A stretch of 33,149 nt of DNA from Candidatus Saccharimonadota bacterium. Lineage in GTDB: Bacteria; Patescibacteriota; Saccharimonadia; Saccharimonadales; Saccharimonadaceae. The stretch covers positions 1 through 33,149 of the forward strand of contig DAICYC010000001.1 in NCBI GenBank assembly GCA_027311865.1, read 5' to 3'. A program made the position numbers and the translations under genes. Shown here piece by piece: positions 7,714 to 16,110 of the stretch. The notes below the pieces were generated by a model. It had not been told where the DNA came from and made no database searches. It worked only from the letters and a program-made list of their open reading frames with translations. The number at the start of each line of letters is the position of its first letter. Position 1 is the first letter of the stretch.

Positions 7714-9140
7714 ATAATCTGATAATCAACTAATCGATGCTGCGTTGTTCGCCACATGACATAACAGGCAACCACTAGTAGGCTGTAATAAATCAACAAT
7801 GCTACGACCGTCGGCGCCCAGTTGGTCTGCGACCATGGCAACGCCGCCAGCTTGGTGGCAACTTCAATCATGGATTGTAACAACCACTGAGCCGGCAGGC
7901 CAGCCAAATTTGCCAGTGGCGGCAGAATCAGACTGACGACGCCTGACAAAAATGTCAACAACATAGCTAGCGGCACAAATGGCACAATCGACAGGTTAGC
8001 AAAAATAGCCACTTGCGACATCGCACCGAATGATAGCGCTACGATCGGAACGGTGACAATGTGAGCGGCAATCGTCTCGCCTAGAATCTGACGAATCGCT
8101 CCAGGTGATTCGTCATCGAAGAAAAACTTCTGCAAGAGCGGCCCCACCACCATCACCCCAAAGAAAGCCGCAAAACTCAGCTGCCAACCCAGATCACCCC
8201 ATACGTAACTCGGCTGAATCAGGACTGTTATCGCCGCCACTAGTGACAACAGAACAAACGGATGAATCGTTCGACCATAGGCCCATGTCAACAGACTCAA
8301 ACTCGATACAATTCCCGCTCGCGTCATGCTCGGGCTGAGACCCGTTATCATTACAAAACTGAATATCATAATAAAGGCTGTTGTCATTGATAGATGTTTT
8401 GACTTGTTGACAAACAGACGTCGCGCTAATCGAACCAATATCGTCAAATTGTAACCACTAGCTACAATAATATGACTCAGTCCAGCGATTCGTAGAGATT
8501 CGGCAATATCAGCGGGCATAGTGCTCTTCTGTCCAGTCAAAAATCCAATGCCCAAACTAGCCGCCGGCTCTGCGATGCCTCGACGGACAACAGCGGCAAA
8601 CCAGTCACGCACGATCCGACCAACGTCTCCCGGAAATGGTCGCTCGATTGATATGAGGCGGGCATTCTGTAGAACCAGAGCAAATGAACCAAAACCGTGT
8701 CCAGCCACGCCCGCAACCGTCACTCTGTCGCCCCGCTTGATATCTTGCCCCGACACCGATAACCAGACATTACCTGGTCCAGCCCGAGTGTTAACTTGCC
8801 AATTTGAAAGTTGAAGCGATTTTTTCTTACCGGAAATTGTACCAACGTCCTCACGAATCGTTCCGGTAATTTGAACGGTCCGTCCGACGAAGCCGTTAAC
8901 TTCAGCTACTCGAGACTTCTCCAGGCTACCATAACTCACGCCTACGACAGCTGCGACAACGTACGCCGGCAGGAACAACCACCGTCTAGCCAGTCCGATG
9001 ACTAGTATGGCCGGAAAGACTAGCCAGCTTAAACCAAACAGCTGAATAAATTGCGCCGCCCACACTCCAGTAACAAAGCCGACACTGAGCATGCCAACAA
9101 ACCAAGAACGATGTATTGATTGATTCCACCAACTAGCCAC
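7710..9140 (-). CDS. comEC: ComEC/Rec2-family competence membrane protein (without MBL domain)
   Basis: OB-like N-terminal part, then competence domain GLSHIIVASGYNLTILVRLARRLF, SPSMTRAGIVSSLSLLTWAYGR, QLSFAAFFGVMVVGPLL. Confidence 0.85.
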   Translation of the reverse strand: MASWWNQSIHRSWFVGMLSVGFVTGVWAAQFIQLFGLSWLVFPAILVIGLARRWLFLPAYVVAAVVGVSYGSLEKSRVAEVNGFVGRTVQITGTIREDVGTISGKKKSLQLSNWQVNTRAGPGNVWLSVSGQDIKRGDRVTVAGVAGHGFGSFALVLQNARLISIERPFPGDVGRIVRDWFAAVVRRGIAEPAASLGIGFLTGQKSTMPADIAESLRIAGLSHIIVASGYNLTILVRLARRLFVNKSKHLSMTTAFIMIFSFVMITGLSPSMTRAGIVSSLSLLTWAYGRTIHPFVLLSLVAAITVLIQPSYVWGDLGWQLSFAAFFGVMVVGPLLQKFFFDDESPGAIRQILGETIAAHIVTVPIVALSFGAMSQVAIFANLSIVPFVPLAMLLTFLSGVVSLILPPLANLAGLPAQWLLQSMIEVATKLAALPWSQTNWAPTVVALLIYYSLLVVACYVMWRTTQHRLVDYQII

Positions 9141-9164
9141 CTATTCATGTTAATAAGTGGTCTT

Positions 9165-10166
9165 TTACTTATCGTTAAAAGTCAGTCCGTTGTCCTCAAC
9201 GAGCGATCTAAAATTATACATACCGCGACCCTCCGTCTTGTAGTTCCAGTAAAAAGTCGCCACTGATCGGTGAAACATTCGGCGTTGACGAGCGATAGTC
9301 TGAAGTAACATTTCTCGATGCTCCTCGATTGGTCGTCGATTAAACATTGGCTGCGGCAGGACTGAACTCCACTCGCCTACCATGACCGGCTGCGGCAAAC
9401 TCACCAATCGAATCAATAAACGATACAACCAACCTCTAATTCGATCATAGGCGGCGGGCTTTAGGTTAGCCAATAACTTCGGGAAAATTAAATATAGATG
9501 AGTGTCCATTATGACCGGGTAGTCGGAACGAACTCGAAGCGCACCACTGAAGAATGGCGGCAAAAAGCCGTCCTGAAAGACGACGATTGTACCGGGACGT
9601 AGAATTGAACAAAGCCGATCGTAAGCCTCTCGATAAAACCTCAACAGCGCAAAATAATGTCCGAAGACATGCGGCTCATTGATAATTTCTAACCCCCATA
9701 GAGCAGGGCTATCGCAATACCGACCAGCAAGCTCAGTCAGGATTGATAGATTTTCTTCATAATAAGCTAGCCAGTCCATTCGCTGCGTGTCACCGCTATG
9801 AACCTTACCGTTCTGAGAACCCTTCAGACCATGAAAATCGAGCAGTATCTTGATGTCATACTTTTGGGCCATTTCAAACGCCCAATCGAGCTCGCGTCGA
9901 GCATTTAGAAACGGCTTATCATCGTTCAACACCCAGTACCCGACTGGTAAACGAACATAGCCGACAGAGTTCGCCTTTAGCCATGACCAGTCCTCTTCCG
10001 TCATAAAGCTAGTCCGATGACGCTGAATTTTGTCTCCCGCGTCAGGTGTCATCATCAAGCTCCGCTCATCGACAGCCCCGGTTCCCCGAAACAATGACGG
10101 GGTCATCCAGGGCTCCAATATGAGCCAACCGCCCAAATTAACTCCTTCAATCGGTGATGTTGCCAT
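9165..10166 (-). CDS. Glycoside hydrolase family 5-like (exo-beta-1,3-glucanase-like) protein
   Basis: GVNLGGWLILEPWMTPSLF, LEIINEPHVFG (acid/base Glu) and PVMVGEWSSVL (nucleophile Glu). Start at MATSPIEG (10166). Confidence 0.87.
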   Translation of the reverse strand: MATSPIEGVNLGGWLILEPWMTPSLFRGTGAVDERSLMMTPDAGDKIQRHRTSFMTEEDWSWLKANSVGYVRLPVGYWVLNDDKPFLNARRELDWAFEMAQKYDIKILLDFHGLKGSQNGKVHSGDTQRMDWLAYYEENLSILTELAGRYCDSPALWGLEIINEPHVFGHYFALLRFYREAYDRLCSILRPGTIVVFQDGFLPPFFSGALRVRSDYPVIMDTHLYLIFPKLLANLKPAAYDRIRGWLYRLLIRLVSLPQPVMVGEWSSVLPQPMFNRRPIEEHREMLLQTIARQRRMFHRSVATFYWNYKTEGRGMYNFRSLVEDNGLTFNDK

Positions 10167-10205
10167 GCATATAGTATACTTGACCCTAAAGGAGCAAACA
10201 CAAAC

Positions 10206-11183
10206 ATGAATGATGCCGAACAAATCCAAAATTTGACCAGCTACATAACTAGCTGTCGTCAACAAAATATCAGTGATGACAATACGCGCCAAGCCCTTCT
10301 CGGAAATGGCTGGAGTGAAGCGATGATTAATCGAGCGTTCAGCACCCTGGATGATAACGGAACAAGTTCCGCCGCATTAGCCAAACAGTTTGGACCAAAG
10401 TACTCGGCCGGGGCAGCTCTGCGTGACGCCTTCAACGCGATTGCCAAAAGCCCGGTCGCTTTTATCGTGGCGGTCGTCCTGTATATCGGCGGCATTGCCT
10501 TGATCGCCGCTTTACTAGCAGCAGTATTTCAAAACTTAACATCCCTGCTGTCCAGTTCAGCTTTGCCATTTGCCGGCTTTATCTTGCTACCTCTGGCTGG
10601 ATCGGCGCCAGCTGTCGGGATGTACATAATGAACTCGCTGTTAGCTACTGCTCTATCCTACATCGGAGTCAGCTATAAAAATCAAGTGACCGCGGATATA
10701 AAGACGATGCTCGGCCTGACTATCCGACGACTAGGTCGGGTTATTCTAGCTAATATCATGGTCGCTATCGCTGTCGCCGGACCAATTGTCTTGCTGTTTA
10801 CTCTGGTAGCCGTGATGGCATTCACATCGATAATCGACTTGAATAGCGCAGCAATTATTGTCTCCATAGTAGGTTTCGCCAGTATCATCTGGATGGTAGT
10901 GGCTTTTTTCCGCTACGCACTCGTTACTTATATCGCTATCAATGAACCCAATCTGCCAGTCATAAAAACGCTCGGCCGCAGCCATCGTTTACTGTCAAGC
11001 GGTGGTTATTCAAAGATACTCGGCTTAATAATTTATGCTGTCGGCATCAGCCTGATGATCACGTTGTTGACCGCGGTCATTCAGTCAGAATTGGTCGCGT
11101 CCATCGCTCTGGGCTTCTTCACGGCCGTTTACGCTGTAGCGACTACTATGATTTATTTGTGGCGCGTGGAGATAAAAGACTAA
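10206..11183 (+). CDS. Multi-pass membrane protein of unknown function
   Basis: 325 aa ORF with several hydrophobic stretches; cytosolic N-terminal region QNLTSYITSCRQQNISDDNTRQALLGNGWSEAMINRAF. Confidence 0.78.
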   Translation: MNDAEQIQNLTSYITSCRQQNISDDNTRQALLGNGWSEAMINRAFSTLDDNGTSSAALAKQFGPKYSAGAALRDAFNAIAKSPVAFIVAVVLYIGGIALIAALLAAVFQNLTSLLSSSALPFAGFILLPLAGSAPAVGMYIMNSLLATALSYIGVSYKNQVTADIKTMLGLTIRRLGRVILANIMVAIAVAGPIVLLFTLVAVMAFTSIIDLNSAAIIVSIVGFASIIWMVVAFFRYALVTYIAINEPNLPVIKTLGRSHRLLSSGGYSKILGLIIYAVGISLMITLLTAVIQSELVASIALGFFTAVYAVATTMIYLWRVEIKD

Positions 11184-11197
11184 CGCTGTAAGCAAAA

Positions 11198-11237
11198 CCA
11201 AGCAAAAAGCCGACCAAATGGTCGGCACTTTGCTTGG
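11198..11237. terminator. Bidirectional hairpin terminator between the membrane protein (+) and tRNA-Lys (-)
   Basis: CCAAGCAAA-AA-GCCGACC-AAAT-GGTCGGC-AC-TTTGCTTGG inverted repeat. Confidence 0.75.
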
Positions 11238-11311
11238 AGGGACCGGTGGGGCTTGAACCCACGACACCCTGCTTAAAAGGCAGGTGCTCTAACCAGCTGA
11301 GCTACGGTCCC
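11235..11311 (-). tRNA. tRNA-Lys(TTT), CCA encoded
   Basis: Reverse complement GGGACCG-TA-GCTCAGCTGGTTAGAGC...CTTTTAA...GTGGGTTCAAGCCCCAC-CGGTCCC-T-CCA. Confidence 0.92.
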
Positions 11312-11355
11312 TTACGCCAACCGAGTATATCGTAAACAGAGGTAAATTGTCAATC

Positions 11356-11841
11356 TTAGTGTCGACGTTTATCTTTATCGTTGCGAACTGGCTTGGTAAA
11401 GAAAATGTCAGTAACGGCCGCCACTACGCCGAAGCTAATAATCAAATCTTTTTGGTCTTTGATAAAGGTAAAGATCATCGCCGCATCGCCGGTTAACGGC
11501 AGAGTATATTCGAGTGGTTCTACCAAAAAAGCCAGCGCCAACAACGTAAACAGCGTCGCTCCGATGACACGACCGAGTCGGGTCTTGTAAACATAGCCAT
11601 GAAACAACAATAAGGCCGCCGGCAATAATACTACCGCTGACAAGGCCACCGCGTTGGTCGTCGGACCGCTCGGTAAGATTCCGAGAGCTGAAATCAGTAA
11701 GCCAGCATCATAACTCCAAATACTGCTCAGGGTAGCGCCAGCGGTTAGCGCTAGTCCCAGCAAGCCGAATCGGCGGCGTGATAAAAATGCCGCCACGAAT
11801 AGCACTACCGCAATCAGAACAAAGACCATCACCACTGTCAT
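11356..11841 (-). CDS. Multi-pass membrane protein of unknown function
   Basis: 161 aa hydrophobic ORF; 4-nt overlap (ATGA type) with the DUF192 gene. Confidence 0.72.
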   Translation of the reverse strand: MTVVMVFVLIAVVLFVAAFLSRRRFGLLGLALTAGATLSSIWSYDAGLLISALGILPSGPTTNAVALSAVVLLPAALLLFHGYVYKTRLGRVIGATLFTLLALAFLVEPLEYTLPLTGDAAMIFTFIKDQKDLIISFGVVAAVTDIFFTKPVRNDKDKRRH

Positions 11842-12302
11842 TCGACATTCTCCATATTCATCCTAAATCGTGCAACCGAGTCGAGCTTGATAGCGTGCTC
11901 GGCGACTGCGCCAGCTGACAGCTCAATGATATACCTAGCATCGGTCTCAGGGCGATAAACCATCTCCATTCCCAAATCAGGGTCAGCCTTTTCGACGATT
12001 TTTATGACTTTCCTGTCGTTATCGAGCCAAACAATATCGAGCGGAATCTTCATATCTTTCATCCAAATGCCATGTTGTCCCCCGTATCGATAAGCAAACA
12101 GCATTCCACCATTCGGTGGCAACGTCGACACGCCGCTCAAGCCTTGAATTCGTTCAGCACTGCTATCAGCAATTTTGAGTTGGAATCGACCGCCACCTAG
12201 TCGAACAGATATCGTTTCAGATGGCTGATAGTAGTTATACAAGAGAAATCCGGCAGCGACAGCCAAACCGACGACAATAATAATCTTGATCAACTTGCTC
12301 AT
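11838..12302 (-). CDS. DUF192 family protein with N-terminal membrane anchor
   Basis: ERIQGLSGVSTLPPNGGMLFAYRYGGQHGIWMKDMKIPLDIVWLDNDRKVIKI is the typical DUF192 core. Confidence 0.9.
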   Translation of the reverse strand: MSKLIKIIIVVGLAVAAGFLLYNYYQPSETISVRLGGGRFQLKIADSSAERIQGLSGVSTLPPNGGMLFAYRYGGQHGIWMKDMKIPLDIVWLDNDRKVIKIVEKADPDLGMEMVYRPETDARYIIELSAGAVAEHAIKLDSVARFRMNMENVE

Positions 12303-12339
12303 CGCTTAATTACCATGAGCGTATTATAACATTTTGTGA

Positions 12340-13251
12340 CTAAGCGCCGACGCGGTCTTTTTTGTTGGCTCGACCGGCGTTTCGTTCGATATATTCGATG
12401 ATCGGACCAGCCACATTGCGACCGGTTACTTTTTCAATACCAAAGCCCGGGCTGGCGTTAACCTCGAGGATTAACGGGCCACGTGCGCTACGCATCATGT
12501 CGACACCGGCGATGTTTAATCCCATCGCCTTGGCGGCTTTGATGGCGGCGCGCTTTTCTTCATCAGTCAGCTTGATAGCTGTTCCCTCGCCACCCTTATG
12601 AAGATTTGACCGAAAGTCATCGTCGAGACTTTGTCGCTTCATACTGGCAACCACTCGACCACCCACGACGATTGCTCGAATATCGGTACCGGCTGATTCT
12701 TTAACGAATTCTTGAATCAAGACGTTGGTTCCGTCGTCGTTTGATAGATAGAGCGCCTGGAGGACCGACTTGGCGGCCTTCTTGGTTTCAGCCAAGACGA
12801 CTCCGTTCCCGTGTGTACCACGAGCCAATTTGATAATCACCGGCGTGCCACCAGCCTTGTCGATTAAGTCGTCGATATCAGTCGTGTTGCGAGAAACGAT
12901 TGTCTTTGGGATACCGACACCGGCTTTAGCGAGCAGCTGAAGGGTACGTAACTTATCGCGCGACCGAGTGATAGCAATCGAACTCGATGGCGTATAAACG
13001 CCTCGCATTTCCAGTTGACGAACGATTGCCGTACCGTAACGAGTCATATGTGAAGCAATTCGTGGAATAATTGCGTCGAAACCTGGTAGATCTTCTCCCT
13101 GGTAGCTTACCGTAGGGTTATTCTGTTCGATCGAAGCATAACAGTCACGATATTTGACGATGTGAACCTCGTGACCGCGAGCCAAGGCCTCTTCTTTGAG
13201 TCGCTTAGTTGAGTAATTGCCAGGACCATTTGATAAAATTGCGATTTTCAT
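12340..13251 (-). CDS. rimK: RimK family ATP-grasp alpha-L-glutamate ligase
   Basis: ATP-grasp features VIIKLARGTHGNGVVLAE, LIQEFVKESAGTDIRAIVVGGRVVASMKR, GPLILEVNASPGFGIEKVTG. Confidence 0.9.
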   Translation of the reverse strand: MKIAILSNGPGNYSTKRLKEEALARGHEVHIVKYRDCYASIEQNNPTVSYQGEDLPGFDAIIPRIASHMTRYGTAIVRQLEMRGVYTPSSSIAITRSRDKLRTLQLLAKAGVGIPKTIVSRNTTDIDDLIDKAGGTPVIIKLARGTHGNGVVLAETKKAAKSVLQALYLSNDDGTNVLIQEFVKESAGTDIRAIVVGGRVVASMKRQSLDDDFRSNLHKGGEGTAIKLTDEEKRAAIKAAKAMGLNIAGVDMMRSARGPLILEVNASPGFGIEKVTGRNVAGPIIEYIERNAGRANKKDRVGA

Positions 13252-13261
13252 GACAATCTCC

Positions 13262-13768
13262 TTAGCGAGGTGCCTTTAGGTGGTATTTTTTGTGAAACTT
13301 GGCCGGATTCTTGAGAAATTCTGCCTTCAAACCCTTCGGCTGGCTAGCAACCTCTAGTTCGACTTCCGCCCGCGCCACATCCACGACGAACTTCTTATGA
13401 AGTGTCCGTCGACCCAGTAATATTGGATAGGTGTTAGCCGAGCGATCAGCGAGGGTAAAGATGGCCTTGATTCGTTTTGCGCCAATTCGAACCGAAAATT
13501 GGACTCGATAACGTATCTGAGCGTGGCCATTAGAGCTACGGACGACTGAAAATTTGTAATTCTTGCGCTGAATGACTTCACCGGTGTAGTAGTCAGACTC
13601 CGGACCAAACAGCACGAAACTAAGCAAGCCATCTTTGTCGACATGAACATCAGTCGCCCAAACGGATGACCGATCAGCACCAGTATCAACCTTAGCGGGA
13701 ACCTTTGTGGCATGACCGATCAGGTCAATCAAGACGGTGCGTCCGATTACAGGAATTCGTTGGGCCAT
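13262..13768 (-). CDS. RimK-associated retropepsin-like / ATP-dependent zinc protease family protein (pfam05618 type)
   Basis: IPVIGRTVLIDLIGHATKVPAKVDTGADRSSVWA (DTGA), YPILLGRRTLHKKFVVDV; adjacent to rimK. Confidence 0.85.
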   Translation of the reverse strand: MAQRIPVIGRTVLIDLIGHATKVPAKVDTGADRSSVWATDVHVDKDGLLSFVLFGPESDYYTGEVIQRKNYKFSVVRSSNGHAQIRYRVQFSVRIGAKRIKAIFTLADRSANTYPILLGRRTLHKKFVVDVARAEVELEVASQPKGLKAEFLKNPAKFHKKYHLKAPR

Positions 13769-13852
13769 ATGTAATACTCTATATCTCGTTGTGATTTTCT
13801 GCTAATTTATATATTTTAGCATTAACGGATAGAAAAGTCAATATCCGACCAG

Positions 13853-14929
13853 TCAACGTAACTGTTCGAGCAGCTCGCGTTGTTTACGATTTAGCCTGGT
13901 CGGTGTGTCGACGATAACAGTCACTATCTGCGGTCCGCGCCGATCACTCCGCAGGTGTGGCACACCATGGCCACTCAGCTTGAAATCGGTACCCGATTGC
14001 GTACCAGCTGGCACCTTCATTCTGACTACCCCATCAACAGTCCGAACATCAATCTCCGTACCAAGCGCGGCGTCAACCATGCCAACATGCTCTTCCGACA
14101 GAATAATATCACCCTCACGAGTAAAATGCTTGTGCGCTTTGACGCGGATATGGACATACAAATCACCCTTCTCGCCGCGACCAATCGCTTCCCCTCGACC
14201 CGAAACCCTAATCGTGGCGCCATCATCGATACCAGCCGGTATCTTGAGCTTGATTGTTTGCTTACGACGCTCGGTTCCCTTGCCGTGACAGACGCTACAT
14301 TTCTTCTCGGCCACCTTGCCACGACCATCACAGTCTTCACAGGTCACGGTTTGTTGGATTGGGCCAAACATCGTGTTCATAACTCGAGTTTGCTGACCGG
14401 CGCCATGACAAGTCGGACAGGTCTTTAGCTCATAGCCGGGCTCAACCGTCGACCCTTTACAGTGTGAACAAGTGTCCTCTAGCTCGAGTTCGAGATTGTG
14501 CTCCAACCCGAATACCGCCTCCTCGAAGGTCAGTTGTAGGCTAACTTCAACGTCACGTCCGCGTTGCGGTGCTCGACGGCTCGATCCGCCACCAAAGAAT
14601 TGACCAAAGATGTCGCCCAGACCTTCGCCGAAGTCGAAGTTAATATTCTGACCTTCGAAACCACCAAAGCCGCCAAATGGATTGCCACCGCCCCCGCTAT
14701 AGCCGCTCGAACCGCCGACACCGGCGTGACCGAACTGATCATATCGTTGCCGTTTCTGAGCATCTTTAAGGACGTCGTAGGCTTCATTAACCTCTTTAAA
14801 CTTAGTCTCATCACCACCCTCTTTATCAGGGTGATGCTTGACCGCCGCTCGGCGGTAGGCTTTCTTTATTTCATCAGCACTAGCGCTTTTTGACACACCT
14901 AGTACTTCGTAATAATCACGCTTCGTCAT
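13853..14929 (-). CDS. dnaJ: Chaperone protein DnaJ
   Basis: J domain with HPD ([12 protein letters not shown]), G/F region, four CxxCxGxG-like zinc repeats. Confidence 0.97.
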   Translation of the reverse strand: MTKRDYYEVLGVSKSASADEIKKAYRRAAVKHHPDKEGGDETKFKEVNEAYDVLKDAQKRQRYDQFGHAGVGGSSGYSGGGGNPFGGFGGFEGQNINFDFGEGLGDIFGQFFGGGSSRRAPQRGRDVEVSLQLTFEEAVFGLEHNLELELEDTCSHCKGSTVEPGYELKTCPTCHGAGQQTRVMNTMFGPIQQTVTCEDCDGRGKVAEKKCSVCHGKGTERRKQTIKLKIPAGIDDGATIRVSGRGEAIGRGEKGDLYVHIRVKAHKHFTREGDIILSEEHVGMVDAALGTEIDVRTVDGVVRMKVPAGTQSGTDFKLSGHGVPHLRSDRRGPQIVTVIVDTPTRLNRKQRELLEQLR

Positions 14930-14950
14930 ATCTTTTACTAGTATATAAAA

Positions 14951-14977
14951 CTAGCACTCTGATGTCCAGAGTGCTAG
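14951..14977 (-). promoter_or_regulatory. CIRCE operator (HrcA binding site) upstream of dnaJ
   Basis: CTAGCACTC-TGATGTCCA-GAGTGCTAG, 9-bp arms with 9-nt spacer. Confidence 0.93.
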
Positions 14978-15005
14978 TAGTGAAGATTGGTGTCGCTAGT
15001 CTAAA

Positions 15006-15275
15006 TTAGACGCGGTCACCACGACCGGTGACAGCCTTCCAGATGAATAGAAGGACAACAGCACCGACTAGAGCTACCAAGAAGCTCCATAGGTTAAAGC
15101 CTGTTACGCCGTCACCGCCGAATAGGCCGAAGAGCCATCCGCCAAGAAAACCACCGACGATACCGACGATGATGTTACCAAGTAAACCTTGCTTAGCGTC
15201 CGTACCTGCGATCATAGAAGCTACCCATCCGGCCAAGCCTCCTAGTATGATCCATCCCAAAAATCCGAGTTCCAT
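15006..15275 (-). CDS. GlsB/YeaQ/YmgE family (transglycosylase-associated) membrane protein
   Basis: LGWIILGGLAGWVASMIAG...GLLGNIIVGIVGGFLGGWLFGLFG glycine-rich TM signature. Confidence 0.88.
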   Translation of the reverse strand: MELGFLGWIILGGLAGWVASMIAGTDAKQGLLGNIIVGIVGGFLGGWLFGLFGGDGVTGFNLWSFLVALVGAVVLLFIWKAVTGRGDRV

Positions 15276-15401
15276 TCAGAACCTCCTCTTGTTAGTGATT
15301 GTATCTTTATTGTACCGTGTCATATGTCACATTTCAAGACTTTTTTGAAAGAAAGCTGTGAATAAACTGTTGTCTCCCTGTTAACATCAGTCATTTATCA
15401 G

Positions 15402-15431
15402 AAGAAAAAGCCGCGGTATTAGCGCGGCTTT
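15402..15431 (-). terminator. Rho-independent terminator downstream of pgsA
   Basis: AAAGCCGCG-GTATTAG-CGCGGCTTT followed on the minus strand by a T-rich run (TTTTTCTTC). Confidence 0.82.
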
Positions 15432-15435
15432 GACT

Positions 15436-16005
15436 TCACGAAACTACCGGACGACCGTAGACGAACCGCTCGTAGTAATCCAACCACGACAACAGTGTCC
15501 ACAGTACGGCATTGACGGCCGATATACCGACCGACCAACCCGGTGTCACCTCTGATGGCAGTAGGAGTATTACAATCAAGAGCGCTTGTGAAAACATCTT
15601 GATCTTTCCTGACCAGACGGCGGCTTGGATTTGACCGCGCGACTTGATTTGCCAGGTGATAACCACCTCGCGTGCCAGCATCAGCACGGCGATTGGTATC
15701 AACCAGTGGTAGATGCCACACAAGGCGACGAGGGTCAAACCGACTAGGAGTTTATCAACCAACGGGTCGAGGAACATTCCCCAGGCCGTTACCTGATTGA
15801 AGCGGCGAGCGATGTAGCCGTCGACCACATCGGTGGCCGCAATCGCTACGAAAGCTCCAGCTGCCCACCACCGCATCGGACTGTCGTCAGGTGCCGACAA
15901 CAGGATGGCCGCCGGTAGCCAACTCACCAAGAGTCGCAGACTCGTGACGAGATTAGCTACCTTGAACCAATCCCGTCGAAAACTTTCCGTCGGGAATATT
16001 CCCAT
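15436..16005 (-). CDS. pgsA: CDP-alcohol phosphatidyltransferase (PgsA-like)
   Basis: CDP-OH-P motif DVVDGYIARRFNQVTAWGMFLDPLVDK. Confidence 0.88.
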   Translation of the reverse strand: MGIFPTESFRRDWFKVANLVTSLRLLVSWLPAAILLSAPDDSPMRWWAAGAFVAIAATDVVDGYIARRFNQVTAWGMFLDPLVDKLLVGLTLVALCGIYHWLIPIAVLMLAREVVITWQIKSRGQIQAAVWSGKIKMFSQALLIVILLLPSEVTPGWSVGISAVNAVLWTLLSWLDYYERFVYGRPVVS

Positions 16006-16065
16006 TGCCTTCCTTTCGTGAAGTACACATCGAATGATGATTTGCCTGTTATATCATAAATATAG

Positions 16066-16093
16066 AGAAAAGTACACCATGACGGTGTACTAG
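16066..16093 (-). terminator. Hairpin terminator downstream of dnaK
   Basis: AGTACACC-ATGAC-GGTGTACT stem with TTTTCTC on the minus strand. Confidence 0.7.
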
Positions 16094-16110
16094 ACTCTAT
16101 TTACACAAGC

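Noticed and set aside
10167-10292. N-terminal extension of the GH5 ORF
   Set aside because: Overlaps the divergent membrane gene start and intergenic promoter region; the catalytic domain begins right after MATSPIEG.
13827-13848. CGGATA...TATCCG weak inverted repeat downstream of dnaJ
   Set aside because: Only a 6-bp stem with a 10-nt loop; too weak to call a terminator.
13905-14893. Several plus- and minus-strand ORFs overlapping dnaJ
   Set aside because: dnaJ is unambiguous over the whole region; the others are alternate-frame shadows.
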